Positions 1 to 7,639 of a stretch of DNA of 64,000 nt are shown piece after piece. Position numbers and translations under genes: made by a program. Every line of letters begins with the position of its first letter. Position 1 is the stretch's first letter. The notes under the pieces are model-generated. The model did no database searches. It was given only the letters and a program-made list of their open reading frames with translations, and was not told the origin of the DNA. The DNA lies in assembly GCA_027532555.1 (NCBI GenBank), contig JAPZTJ010000021.1:87864-151863 (forward strand), in the 5' to 3' direction. This DNA is from Aquidulcibacter sp. (GTDB taxonomy: Bacteria > Pseudomonadota > Alphaproteobacteria > Caulobacterales > Aquidulcibacteraceae).

Positions 1-467
1 TGGGCGCTGTTTCGTTCTTATTTTAACTCTTTAATCGTCCGCGGGCCCAAAGAGCAACGCCTGCTCGATTTAGCTTAGGCAGAGCCGGTAAGCACTTGCT
101 CCAGTTTAGATTTAGAGCGTGTTTTTATCGGTGCTAGAGCGAAAGTCTAGCTATCGCATTTACCGAAGATCCAAGAGGTTAGGCTCAAGCGCCGGTTTTG
201 TGATCGTTGCAGCCTGTCAAAGCAATTATCGAAGGAAACCCAAATGGTCAGGCGGCGTTACCACTGGCTATTCAGCATCACACCGTTTCTGGTCGTTTGG
301 CCTGTGCGGTTCATGCCCACGTAACCAAGGCTGGAACCCCCGAACCGCAGCACCGTAGTGCCATTGGGTGTTCTTGGCGGGCAGTCTATACCGCTGACGC
401 ACTCGACAGGCACGTGTTCTTGGCGAAGTATACCCGCCAACCAAGAAACGAGGGGAGCGATCGGGAC
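1..467. other. Left-edge region without a supported gene
   Basis: I see no gene I can support in this stretch. Short open frames exist, one of them running into the transporter frame from base 207, but their translations look unlike protein and have no ribosome binding site. The last bases (about 450-458) carry the purine-rich binding site of the transporter. The rest may be its promoter and leader, but I cannot point to clear -35 and -10 boxes. Confidence 0.5.
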
Positions 468-2153
468 ATGGCGGACATAAAACCAATACCAAATTCCGCC
501 GAGGGCGACGCGGGCACTCCGACAAAGGGGCAAAATGAGAAGCTGGTGATTGCAGCATCCTCGCTCGGCACAGTCTTCGAGTGGTATGACTTTTTCCTAT
601 ACGGGCTTCTCGCCACCTATATTTCCGCGCAGTTTTTCTCAGGCGTGAATGAAACCACAGGCTTTATCTTCGCACTTGGGGCTTTTGCAGCAGGCTTTGC
701 TGTTCGTCCGTTCGGCGCGCTGGTGTTTGGTCGTATCGGCGACATGGTTGGTCGAAAGAACACGTTTTTGGTGACAATGGGTCTGATGGGGCTAGCCACG
801 TTTGCTGTGGGGCTGTTGCCTTCTTACGCCACCATTGGAGTCGCAGCTCCAATCATCTTGATTGGCCTAAGGCTGCTGCAAGGGCTGGCCATGGGCGGGG
901 AATATGGTGGTGCTGCTACCTATGTCGCCGAACACGCGCCTGAGGGAAAACGTGGCCTCTATACCAGCTGGATTCAGACCACTGCGACAATGGGTCTGTT
1001 TGCTGCCCTCTTGATCGTGATTGGTACTCGCACGCTTCTTGGTGAAGAAGTGTTCAAGGCGTGGGGATGGCGGGTGCCCTTCCTTGTCTCGATTATCTTG
1101 CTGGCTGTTTCTATGTGGATCCGCATGCAGCTCAACGAGAGCCCCGTCTATCAAAAAATGAAGGACGAAGGAAAAACGTCAAAGGCACCCTTGACCGAAG
1201 CTTTTGCGAAATGGGGCAATTTGAAGTGGGTCATTATCGTCCTGTTCGGTGCCGTCGCAGGGCAAGCTGTCGTTTGGTACACGGGCCAATTCTATGCGCT
1301 TTTCTTCTTGGAGAAGATGCTAAAGGTGGATGGGGCAAGTACGAATATCCTGATTGCCATTGCCCTAATTATTGGGACCCCAGGCTTTGTCTTTTTTGGC
1401 TGGTTGTCTGACAAGATTGGCCGCAAGCCCATCATCTTGGTGGGGTGCGCCTTGGCAGCCCTGACCTACTTCCCCACTTTTCACGCCTTGACCAAAGCCG
1501 CCAACCCAGCTTTGGCTCAAGCACAAGCCAGCGCGCCGATAAAAGTCGTCGTCAATGACGCCGATTGCTCGGTTCAGTTTGACCCTGTCGGACGGAATAA
1601 GTTCGACACCAAGAGTTGCGATATTGCCAAATCCTTTCTGGCAAAAAGTGGCGTAAGCTATACCAAAGTCGACGCACCGGCAGGTACCGTGGCTTCGATC
1701 AAAATTGGCACAGAAACCTTGGTGGCACCGGATCCAAACATGGTGACAGGGGCAGACAAGAAAGCTGCGATTACGGCCTATCAAGACAGCGTGAAAGCCG
1801 CTTTGGACAAGGCGGGTTATCCCTCCAAAGCCGATCCGGCCACAATGAATAAGCCATTGGTAATCGCCATTCTGGTCTATCTTGTGCTCTTGGTTACCGC
1901 TGTTTACGGGCCAATTGCTGCCTTGTTGGTGGAGATTTTCCCAAGCCGGATTCGCTATACCTCAATGTCTTTGCCCTATCACATCGGCAACGGCTGGTTT
2001 GGTGGCTTCTTGCCTACGACAGCATTCGCGATGGTCGCCGCAACAGGGGACATTTACTATGGTCTCTGGTATCCAGTGTTGATCGCAGGTCTGTCGGCTG
2101 TAGTTGGCTTGTTCTTCCTGCCAGAGACATTCAAGCGGCGCTTGGACGAGTAG
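468..2153 (+). CDS. MHS-family MFS transporter (ProP/citrate/shikimate-like) with a periplasmic insert
   Basis: A major facilitator transporter of the metabolite:H+ symporter family, in the inner membrane; family members carry proline/betaine, shikimate, alpha-ketoglutarate or citrate. The start is the ATG at 468, preceded by a GAGGGGAG ribosome binding site, although the frame is open further upstream. Helices 1-6 occupy roughly residues 20-240. The sequence GRIGDMVGRK after helix 2 is the MFS loop motif and recurs as WLSDKIGRK after helix 8. Between the predicted helices 9 and 10 (about residues 342-459) lies a hydrophilic stretch of some 115 residues that should face the periplasm and holds two cysteines (367 and 384). 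The protein is 561 residues, against about 430-450 for typical family members; the insert explains the difference. The substrate cannot be told from sequence. It converges on the dehalogenase gene across a terminator hairpin. Confidence 0.85.
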   Translation: MADIKPIPNSAEGDAGTPTKGQNEKLVIAASSLGTVFEWYDFFLYGLLATYISAQFFSGVNETTGFIFALGAFAAGFAVRPFGALVFGRIGDMVGRKNTFLVTMGLMGLATFAVGLLPSYATIGVAAPIILIGLRLLQGLAMGGEYGGAATYVAEHAPEGKRGLYTSWIQTTATMGLFAALLIVIGTRTLLGEEVFKAWGWRVPFLVSIILLAVSMWIRMQLNESPVYQKMKDEGKTSKAPLTEAFAKWGNLKWVIIVLFGAVAGQAVVWYTGQFYALFFLEKMLKVDGASTNILIAIALIIGTPGFVFFGWLSDKIGRKPIILVGCALAALTYFPTFHALTKAANPALAQAQASAPIKVVVNDADCSVQFDPVGRNKFDTKSCDIAKSFLAKSGVSYTKVDAPAGTVASIKIGTETLVAPDPNMVTGADKKAAITAYQDSVKAALDKAGYPSKADPATMNKPLVIAILVYLVLLVTAVYGPIAALLVEIFPSRIRYTSMSLPYHIGNGWFGGFLPTTAFAMVAATGDIYYGLWYPVLIAGLSAVVGLFFLPETFKRRLDE

Positions 2154-2177
2154 AAATCCATACCTCTCCTGACCGAG

Positions 2178-2214
2178 AAGACCGGCCGAAGCGCGTGGTC
2201 GGTCTTTCCATTTT
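2178..2214. terminator. Bidirectional terminator hairpin
   Basis: AAGACCGGCC (2178-2187) pairs with GGTCGGTCTT (2197-2206): a ten-pair stem including one G-T pair, followed by a T-rich run. It sits between the convergent transporter and dehalogenase genes and could end both transcripts. Confidence 0.65.
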
Positions 2215-2224
2215 GATGGCTCTG

Positions 2225-3142
2225 TCAGCGTCGGGCACTTACGCCTGCTTTGAAGGACTTCAGGGCCGCTTCGGCGATTTCTGTGCCCCATTCCTGAAGG
2301 AAATGACCGCCATCTCGAATGATAAGTGGGGCAGGGCAGCCTTTAATCAGTTGCTGCATGTCATTCATAATTTCGAGCCCGAAGACAGGGTCAGCCGCGC
2401 CCCAGGCCATAAAGCTCTGGCCTTGCCATTGTTCGGCCCAGAACGTCCGCGCGGCCAAAGACACGTCAACACCTGCCATGTCTGGGTCGGTCATGACGCG
2501 CTTGGGAAAAGCGCGCACACCGGCTTTATAGCGCGCATCAGGGAAAGGCGCGTCATAGGCCGCCGCTTCTTCAGCACTCAAATGTGGGGTCGAACGTTGC
2601 ATTAAGGCACCCACCGGCAAATCAGGTCGGGAAGCCGAATAAGCGCGCCAAGCCATAAATCCATCGCTGGGCGGGTGGCCCGTTGCCAAAGTCGTGTTCA
2701 TGATGATGAGGCGGGTGATCCGCTCTTCCACACCCGGCGCGATAGGCAAGGTCAAGCCAAGCAGCCCACCCCAATCTTGCACCACCAAAGTGACATTGCG
2801 CAGATCAAGTCGTTCGATAAGCGAAATCAGAAAGCCCCGATGAAAGTCAAAGCCATAAATCTCTTCGTCTTCTGGCTTATCCGATCTTCCAAAGCCCAAG
2901 AGGTCCGGCGCAACGACACGGCCACCTGACGCCACAAATACGGGGATCATCTTTCGGTAGAGATAACTCCATGTCGGCTGACCATGGAGACATAGGAAGA
3001 CCTCATCTGCGTCTACAGGACCCTCATCGATATAAGCCGCGCGGAGGCCTTCATAGCCCGCAAGGTCACTGATGTAGTGCGGCTTAAAGGCAAAGTCGGC
3101 CAAGTTCTCAAAGCGGTCTTCTGGGGTTCTGAGCGCGTCCAT
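2225..3142 (-). CDS. Haloalkane dehalogenase (alpha/beta hydrolase, DhlA/DhmA-like subfamily I)
   Basis: A cytoplasmic alpha/beta hydrolase of 305 residues. The family displaces halide from haloalkanes through an aspartyl-ester intermediate. The HGQPTWSYLYRKMIPVF segment (residues 53-69) is the oxyanion-side signature shared with DhlA-type enzymes. The nucleophile is Asp123 in VVQDWGG, followed by the halide-binding Trp124. The catalytic histidine is His280 in DGGHF, and Asp251 in AADPVFG is the likely third triad member. A tryptophan in the cap (FWAEQW, about 228-233) is a candidate second halide ligand. Length and motif spacing match subfamily I. The natural substrate is unknown, and an epoxide hydrolase is the main alternative, though the Trp after the nucleophile favours dehalogenase. 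The gene lies beside an unrelated small membrane protein on the same strand. Confidence 0.85.
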   Translation of the reverse strand: MDALRTPEDRFENLADFAFKPHYISDLAGYEGLRAAYIDEGPVDADEVFLCLHGQPTWSYLYRKMIPVFVASGGRVVAPDLLGFGRSDKPEDEEIYGFDFHRGFLISLIERLDLRNVTLVVQDWGGLLGLTLPIAPGVEERITRLIIMNTTLATGHPPSDGFMAWRAYSASRPDLPVGALMQRSTPHLSAEEAAAYDAPFPDARYKAGVRAFPKRVMTDPDMAGVDVSLAARTFWAEQWQGQSFMAWGAADPVFGLEIMNDMQQLIKGCPAPLIIRDGGHFLQEWGTEIAEAALKSFKAGVSARR

Positions 3143-3179
3143 TGATTGTCCTGTCTCAAGTTTAAGGCCGAAAAGCTTG

Positions 3180-3599
3180 CTAGCGTTTCAGAGCCCCGCT
3201 TTGGGTGATGCCAACCAGATACATAGCGGCAAGGGCCGTATTTGGGATAATGTTTAGCGCAAAGCCTGTGGCAATTGAGCAGATACCATCAATGACATAC
3301 CAACTGATCAAGCCGGCGGTAATTGCGTCCCATAGGGCTCGACCCTGTGTGCCGAGGGTGAAAGCGACGCGCATCACGCCATAAATCATAACTGCCCAGC
3401 CTATCGTGATCGCGCCCATAAGGCCTAAGCTAAATCGTAAGGCGGCGTCAAAGCTTACTTCGGTCCCTCCAGATAAAAAGGTCATGAGCAAAACTACAGG
3501 GCCGCTAGTTGGCGCAAAAGCTCCTGCACTTAGGACCTCGCCGAACAACACAAGCGATGCGCAAAATGCGCCAAAATAAGCGCGCCAAAAAGCAGACAT
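3180..3599 (-). CDS. Small membrane protein, unknown function
   Basis: A 139-residue protein that I do not recognise. It has about four hydrophobic segments (residues 5-25, 32-50, 57-80 and 95-130), so it should be an inner-membrane protein. The start at 3599 is chosen because a strong GGGGAGG site lies just upstream; an in-frame start 19 codons earlier (3656) has no such site. It ends about 40 bases before the dehalogenase gene on the same strand, so the two could be co-transcribed. It is divergent from the XRE regulator gene, with about 125 bases between them, so that regulator might control it; this is inference from position only. Confidence 0.6.
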   Translation of the reverse strand: MSAFWRAYFGAFCASLVLFGEVLSAGAFAPTSGPVVLLMTFLSGGTEVSFDAALRFSLGLMGAITIGWAVMIYGVMRVAFTLGTQGRALWDAITAGLISWYVIDGICSIATGFALNIIPNTALAAMYLVGITQSGALKR

Positions 3600-3724
3600 G
3601 AAAAACCTCCCCAATAAGTTGGACGACAAGGTGATGCCATTCCTGCTAGCTGGCAATTACCTCTCACATCATTGAACTGGTGTTAGGGTCATGCCAGTTT
3701 CCATCCATAGGCGGGAGATATGGC

Positions 3725-4561
3725 ATGACAATCACGGTTCAAACCCGGCAGGCAGAAGCCGATGGCAACTTTGCCAAACTCCTACGAGACTGGCGTCAAA
3801 AGCGCCGTTTATCGCAATTAGATCTGGCACTTATGTCTGGTGTCTCTCAACGCCATGTCAGTTTCCTCGAATCGCGCCGTGCTAATCCCAGTCGCAACAT
3901 GATCTTGCAATTGAGCGAGACTTTGGATGTCCCCTTGCGTGACCGTAATGCTTGGCTGACAGCAGCAGGCTTTGCACCGATCTTTAAGACACGCGAATTG
4001 GATGATCCCCAAATGGGGCAAGTTATGGCCGCCATTCGAATGATGTTGGCCGCACATGAGCCCTTTCCCGCAATCGCGTTGGATCGGGCTTGGAATGTCC
4101 GATTATCCAATCAATCGTTCGATCAATTAGGTTCGATGCTGGGTGACGACATTTGGACACGGGTCGGCGGGGAAGGGCGCAATCTGTTGCGTTTGTTCTT
4201 TCATCCAGATGGCATTCGCCCCTTTGTTACTAATTGGGGGGCTGTTGGGCCCTTGATGTGGCAACGCGCACAGCGCGAGGCAGAGGTGCTGGCCGGGGCT
4301 GATATGAAAGCGGTGCTAGAGGAACTTGCTCCGTATCAAGACCCCCATATTTTGTGGTCAGCCGCAGAAGCCTCACTCGTACCCGTTATCCCGTTCAACA
4401 TGGATATCCGCGGCCTCAAGGTTTCGATGTTTGCTGTTGTGGCAACTTTTGGCACCGCTCAGGACATTACGGCCGATGAGCTGCGCCTAGAAACATTGTT
4501 CCCAGCTGACCCCGAAACCGAGGCTATGTTCCGCGCCGCGGCGCAGGCTCGCTCGCAATAA
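3725..4561 (+). CDS. XRE-family transcriptional regulator with MmyB-like ligand-binding domain
   Basis: A 278-residue DNA-binding regulator. Residues about 15-70 form a Cro/C1-type helix-turn-helix (LLRDWRQKRRLSQLDLALMS, then SQRHVSFLESRRANPSRNM), and residues about 100-270 match the MmyB-type ligand-binding domain typical of these regulators (AIALDRAWNVRLSNQSF is characteristic). The ATG at 3725 has a GGGAG site eight bases upstream; the frame is open 15 codons further up without a binding site. It is divergent from the small membrane protein gene and lies 68 bases before the epoxide-hydrolase-like gene on the same strand. Regulators of this class often act on adjacent oxidoreductase or detoxification genes; the targets here are unknown. 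Confidence 0.85.
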   Translation: MTITVQTRQAEADGNFAKLLRDWRQKRRLSQLDLALMSGVSQRHVSFLESRRANPSRNMILQLSETLDVPLRDRNAWLTAAGFAPIFKTRELDDPQMGQVMAAIRMMLAAHEPFPAIALDRAWNVRLSNQSFDQLGSMLGDDIWTRVGGEGRNLLRLFFHPDGIRPFVTNWGAVGPLMWQRAQREAEVLAGADMKAVLEELAPYQDPHILWSAAEASLVPVIPFNMDIRGLKVSMFAVVATFGTAQDITADELRLETLFPADPETEAMFRAAAQARSQ

Positions 4562-4629
4562 CCCGCGACGTAATTGCGCGTAGGGTAGATCAGGGTGAAG
4601 CTGAAGTTCGTACCGATAAGGAGTAATTT

Positions 4630-5019
4630 ATGTCCGATACGAGCACCCAACCGATTGAAATCGTCCGCCGCTTATTGAAAGCCATGGAGCCCTTGGACTA
4701 TGACACCGCCTTGGCTCTTGTCTCTCCGACTTGCGTTTACATCAATCCTCCACCAATTGGCGAGGTAAGTGGTCCCGAGGGCATTCGGGCGGTGTTGGGA
4801 CCATTCTTTTCGCCAACACTTGAAAATGAGTTCAAAATCCTGCGGGAGTCTGCCAGTGGTGGTACCGTGTTCTTAGAGCGGCTTGATCGACATCGCTTGA
4901 AAGACAAATGGGTTGAATTGCCTGTGACTGGCGTATTTGAGGTCAAGGATGGCCTTATTACCTATTGGCGCGATTATTTCGACGCCGCGACCATTCTTGC
5001 ACAATGGCCGACTGGGTAA
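4630..5019 (+). CDS. Limonene-1,2-epoxide hydrolase family protein (SnoaL/NTF2-like fold)
   Basis: A 129-residue cone-fold protein resembling limonene-1,2-epoxide hydrolase, a small enzyme that opens epoxides with an Asp-Arg-Asp site. The expected residues are present: Tyr37 and Asn39 in VYINPP, Arg84 and Asp86 in ERLDRH, and Asp115 in YWRDYFD. Their spacing is close to that of the Rhodococcus enzyme. An AAGGAG ribosome binding site stands seven bases before the ATG. The real substrate is unknown; many members are annotated only as nuclear-transport-factor-2-like proteins. It converges on the CoA-transferase gene across a perfect hairpin. Confidence 0.8.
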   Translation: MSDTSTQPIEIVRRLLKAMEPLDYDTALALVSPTCVYINPPPIGEVSGPEGIRAVLGPFFSPTLENEFKILRESASGGTVFLERLDRHRLKDKWVELPVTGVFEVKDGLITYWRDYFDAATILAQWPTG

Positions 5020-5038
5020 GCAGACCTGAGCCCTTGAT

Positions 5039-5064
5039 GGTTGCCTGTCCGCGAACAGGCAACC
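5039..5064. terminator. Perfect ten-pair hairpin between convergent genes
   Basis: GGTTGCCTGT (5039-5048) and ACAGGCAACC (5055-5064) are exact inverted repeats around a six-base loop, CCGCGA. It lies in the 53-base gap between the epoxide-hydrolase-like gene and the CoA-transferase gene, so a bidirectional terminator is likely, although neither side has a long T run. Confidence 0.65.
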
Positions 5065-5072
5065 GCCGGAAA

Positions 5073-6278
5073 TTAGAGTTTCTCGGAGACCGTGGCGTTC
5101 GCCAAAAGACCTTCGATCTCCTCAGCGCTAAAGCCTGCTTCGGCCAGGACAGCACGGGCATCCTTACCGGGTGTGGGCACGGACCGTTTGGTTGCCTCAG
5201 GAATACCAGGGAAACGGATGGGGCCAGAGGGCGAGGCTTTAGACCCGCCTTGTCCATCGTCAATCTGGGTCATGCCACCAGCGGCTAAAAACTGAGGGTC
5301 GGCAACGGTTTCGGCGGGGCTTTGTACCGGTGCCCAAACGAGATCGTGGGCGTCCAAGCGGCTAGCAATATCGGCAAAGTCGCGCGCCGCAAAGACTTCA
5401 TCCATCAATGCCACCAGCGTTGGTCCATTCTCCCGCCGTGCTTTTGAGGTGGCAAAGCGGGGATCGTGCTGCAGGGCTTCAAGGCTCAAGGCTTGGCAGA
5501 AGCCCGGCCAATCGGCTGTTCCTTGCCGGGGCAGAAGGGTCAGCCAGCGACCATCGCGGCACTGAAAGAAGTTAGCCAAAGGATTGACCGCGTCAAACCT
5601 TGGCCGGGTTGAGGCCAACCTGCCAAAGCGCATCTGGATCGACATGTCTGACCCTAAGGTATAGGTGCCAGCTCGCAAAAGCGATGCATCAACGTGCTGC
5701 CCCTTGCCCGTGCTTTGGCGGCCATGCACCGCTGCCAAGATACCCGCAACGGTTGAGAGAGAGCAGATATGATCACCGACACCGGTGCGAATGGGAAAGG
5801 GCTCCACTCCTTTTGGTGCCGTTAGTCGGGCCCAGCCAGAGCGCGACCAGAAAGCAGCCACATCAAAGCCAGCGCGGTCCACATCTGGGCCTTCAAGGCC
5901 GTAACCGGTGACATTGGCATAGATCAGGCGGGGGTTCACGGCAGACAGTGCAGCATAATCAAGGCCCGCGCGGGTTAGACCGCCGGGACGTACATTGGTG
6001 ATAAAGACATCGGCCTCTTGGACTAGTTTCCGAACCAACTCACGGCCTTCGTCCTGGGCGGTATCAATGATGATTGAACGCTTGCCGCGATTATCGAGGT
6101 CAAAAACAGGATTTTCAGCTATATCAGAGCCAATCGTATCGAAGAACCGGCGGATGGGATCACCACCTGGCGGCTCAATCTTGATTACGTCTGCCCCCCA
6201 ATCTGCCATCAAGCCACCTGCGCCCGGTGCTGCGATGTAAGTAGCATATTCGATGACCTTGAGACCCTTGAGCAGCAT
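5073..6278 (-). CDS. CaiB/BaiF (family III) CoA-transferase
   Basis: A 401-residue class III CoA-transferase-fold enzyme. Relatives move CoA between carboxylic acids (formyl-CoA:oxalate, carnitine, bile acids) or racemise alpha-methylacyl-CoA. The N-terminal part (LKVIEYATYIAAPGAGGLMA, then WGADVIKIEPPGGDPIR) is the CoA-binding signature. The catalytic aspartate is Asp169 in GVGDHICS, the same number as in formyl-CoA transferase. GKGQHVDASL near residue 195 is also conserved. A GGGGGAA ribosome binding site precedes the ATG. The acyl substrate is unknown; an alpha-methylacyl-CoA racemase role is the main alternative. It starts next to the divergent DUF2336 gene, across about 150 bases that must hold both promoters. 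Confidence 0.88.
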   Translation of the reverse strand: MLLKGLKVIEYATYIAAPGAGGLMADWGADVIKIEPPGGDPIRRFFDTIGSDIAENPVFDLDNRGKRSIIIDTAQDEGRELVRKLVQEADVFITNVRPGGLTRAGLDYAALSAVNPRLIYANVTGYGLEGPDVDRAGFDVAAFWSRSGWARLTAPKGVEPFPIRTGVGDHICSLSTVAGILAAVHGRQSTGKGQHVDASLLRAGTYTLGSDMSIQMRFGRLASTRPRFDAVNPLANFFQCRDGRWLTLLPRQGTADWPGFCQALSLEALQHDPRFATSKARRENGPTLVALMDEVFAARDFADIASRLDAHDLVWAPVQSPAETVADPQFLAAGGMTQIDDGQGGSKASPSGPIRFPGIPEATKRSVPTPGKDARAVLAEAGFSAEEIEGLLANATVSEKL

Positions 6279-6427
6279 AATGTGTTCCCCCGAAGATTTT
6301 GATTTTTATACGCGATGTGCATCACAACAGCCGAAGTGTTTACCTGTGTAAAGACGCCATTAACCCTAACAGAGCACCTTAGCTGTGTTGCGAATCACTG
6401 CAAATGTGGTTCTGGGAGCAATATGTC

Positions 6428-7576
6428 ATGAGCGTTTCAACGCTACGCGTAAATCTGAGTGAAGCAGACATTCGCGCCTTAATCAAAGGCGATACCGATG
6501 AAGACCGCGCTTTGGCGTGCTATCGGCTGTGTCGACGCATCGATACGGTGACGCTGACGGATGAAGAACGCGCTTATGCAGAGCAAATTCTGCAGATTGT
6601 CGTCAGTGGTGCTGCAGAGCGTGTGCGCCGGGCATTGGCCGTGACCTTGAAGGCGTCACCCAATTTACCTCCTGAAATTGCGTCAAAGTTAGCGCGCGAT
6701 GTTGAATCGATTGCCTTGCCACTGTTGGAAAGTTCACCCGTCCTCAGTGATGAGGATTTGGTCGAGATCCTTGAGTCTGCCGAGCCTGCTCGCCAATACG
6801 CTATTGCCCGTCGAGAAAGCTTGTCGGAGAGCGTGACGACGGCTCTGTGCACCTATGGCGTTGATGGGGCCATTATTGAAGCGCTCCATAATGACGGGGC
6901 TGAATTTAATGATGTGGGCATGACGCGGGCTTTGGATCGATTCCCGACTGTGCACGCATTGAAAGTAGCTATGATTGAACGGCCAATTCTGCCCATTTTG
7001 GTCTCTGAAAAATTGGCGGCTCGTCTGACGGGTGAGTTATTTGATCGCTTGGTCGAAAAGCATGCCGTACCGCCACAGATGGCAATTGATTTGGCTACGA
7101 ACACGCGGGAGCGCGCCGGGGTTGATTTGATCGCGCAGGCTGGCCTCCAAGCGGATATGAAACGCTACATCCAACAATTGAACCTCAATGGTCGCTTGAC
7201 GCCCAGCTTTGTCTTACGTGCACTGTGCCAAGGAGAGGTGCGGTTAGTCGAGTATGCCTTCGCTGAACTGGCGGGGATTCCCCATAACAAAGCTTGGCTG
7301 TTGGTTCATGACGGTGGCACCATGGGGCTGCGCGCCATTTTTGAACGGGCGAGCATGCCTCCAAGTCTCTATCCCGCGTTCCGGGCTGCTATCGAGGTCC
7401 TGCATGAGACGGAGTTTGACGGTACGGCTGATGACCGCACCCGCTTCCGTAAGCGCATGATTGAGCGTGTGCTCACGCGCTTCCAGTCGATTCCTGACGA
7501 GGACTTGAGTTACCTCCTCGAAAAGCTCGACTATGTTCGCGAGGAGGCGGAAGAAAAGCGCCTTGCCGTTGGCTAG
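6428..7576 (+). CDS. DUF2336 domain protein, copy 1
   Basis: A 382-residue, mostly helical soluble protein of the DUF2336 family, common in alphaproteobacteria and of unknown function. The pattern of short paired helices (for example AAERVRRALAVTLKASPNLP, then VESIALPLLESSPVLSDEDLVEIL) resembles HEAT-like repeats and suggests a protein-binding scaffold. No catalytic motif or membrane segment is visible. The ATG at 6428 has a GGGAG site upstream; an earlier in-frame start at 6404 does not. A related copy lies at 10245-11333 on the opposite strand, and an EAL, an Hpt and a NAD kinase gene stand between them. The function is unknown; a signalling role is inferred from these neighbours. Confidence 0.8.
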   Translation: MSVSTLRVNLSEADIRALIKGDTDEDRALACYRLCRRIDTVTLTDEERAYAEQILQIVVSGAAERVRRALAVTLKASPNLPPEIASKLARDVESIALPLLESSPVLSDEDLVEILESAEPARQYAIARRESLSESVTTALCTYGVDGAIIEALHNDGAEFNDVGMTRALDRFPTVHALKVAMIERPILPILVSEKLAARLTGELFDRLVEKHAVPPQMAIDLATNTRERAGVDLIAQAGLQADMKRYIQQLNLNGRLTPSFVLRALCQGEVRLVEYAFAELAGIPHNKAWLLVHDGGTMGLRAIFERASMPPSLYPAFRAAIEVLHETEFDGTADDRTRFRKRMIERVLTRFQSIPDEDLSYLLEKLDYVREEAEEKRLAVG

Positions 7577-7611
7577 ATGTCCAACTGCCCCGAAAGAGGG
7601 CATTTGGATGT
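7577..7611. terminator. Long imperfect hairpin between convergent genes
   Basis: ATGTCCAA-C-TGCCC (from 7577) pairs with GGGCA-T-TTGGATGT (to 7611): about 13 pairs including G-T pairs, with one mismatch. It begins directly after the stop codon of the DUF2336 gene and faces the end of the EAL gene. No strong T run follows, so termination is probable rather than certain. Confidence 0.5.
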
Positions 7612-7639
7612 GCTTGCGCCTTTAGTTATTGCTTTGGCT

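Noticed and set aside
119..358. Open frame of 79 codons at the left edge
   Set aside because: Unlike protein in composition, no ribosome binding site, and it overlaps the leader of the transporter gene.
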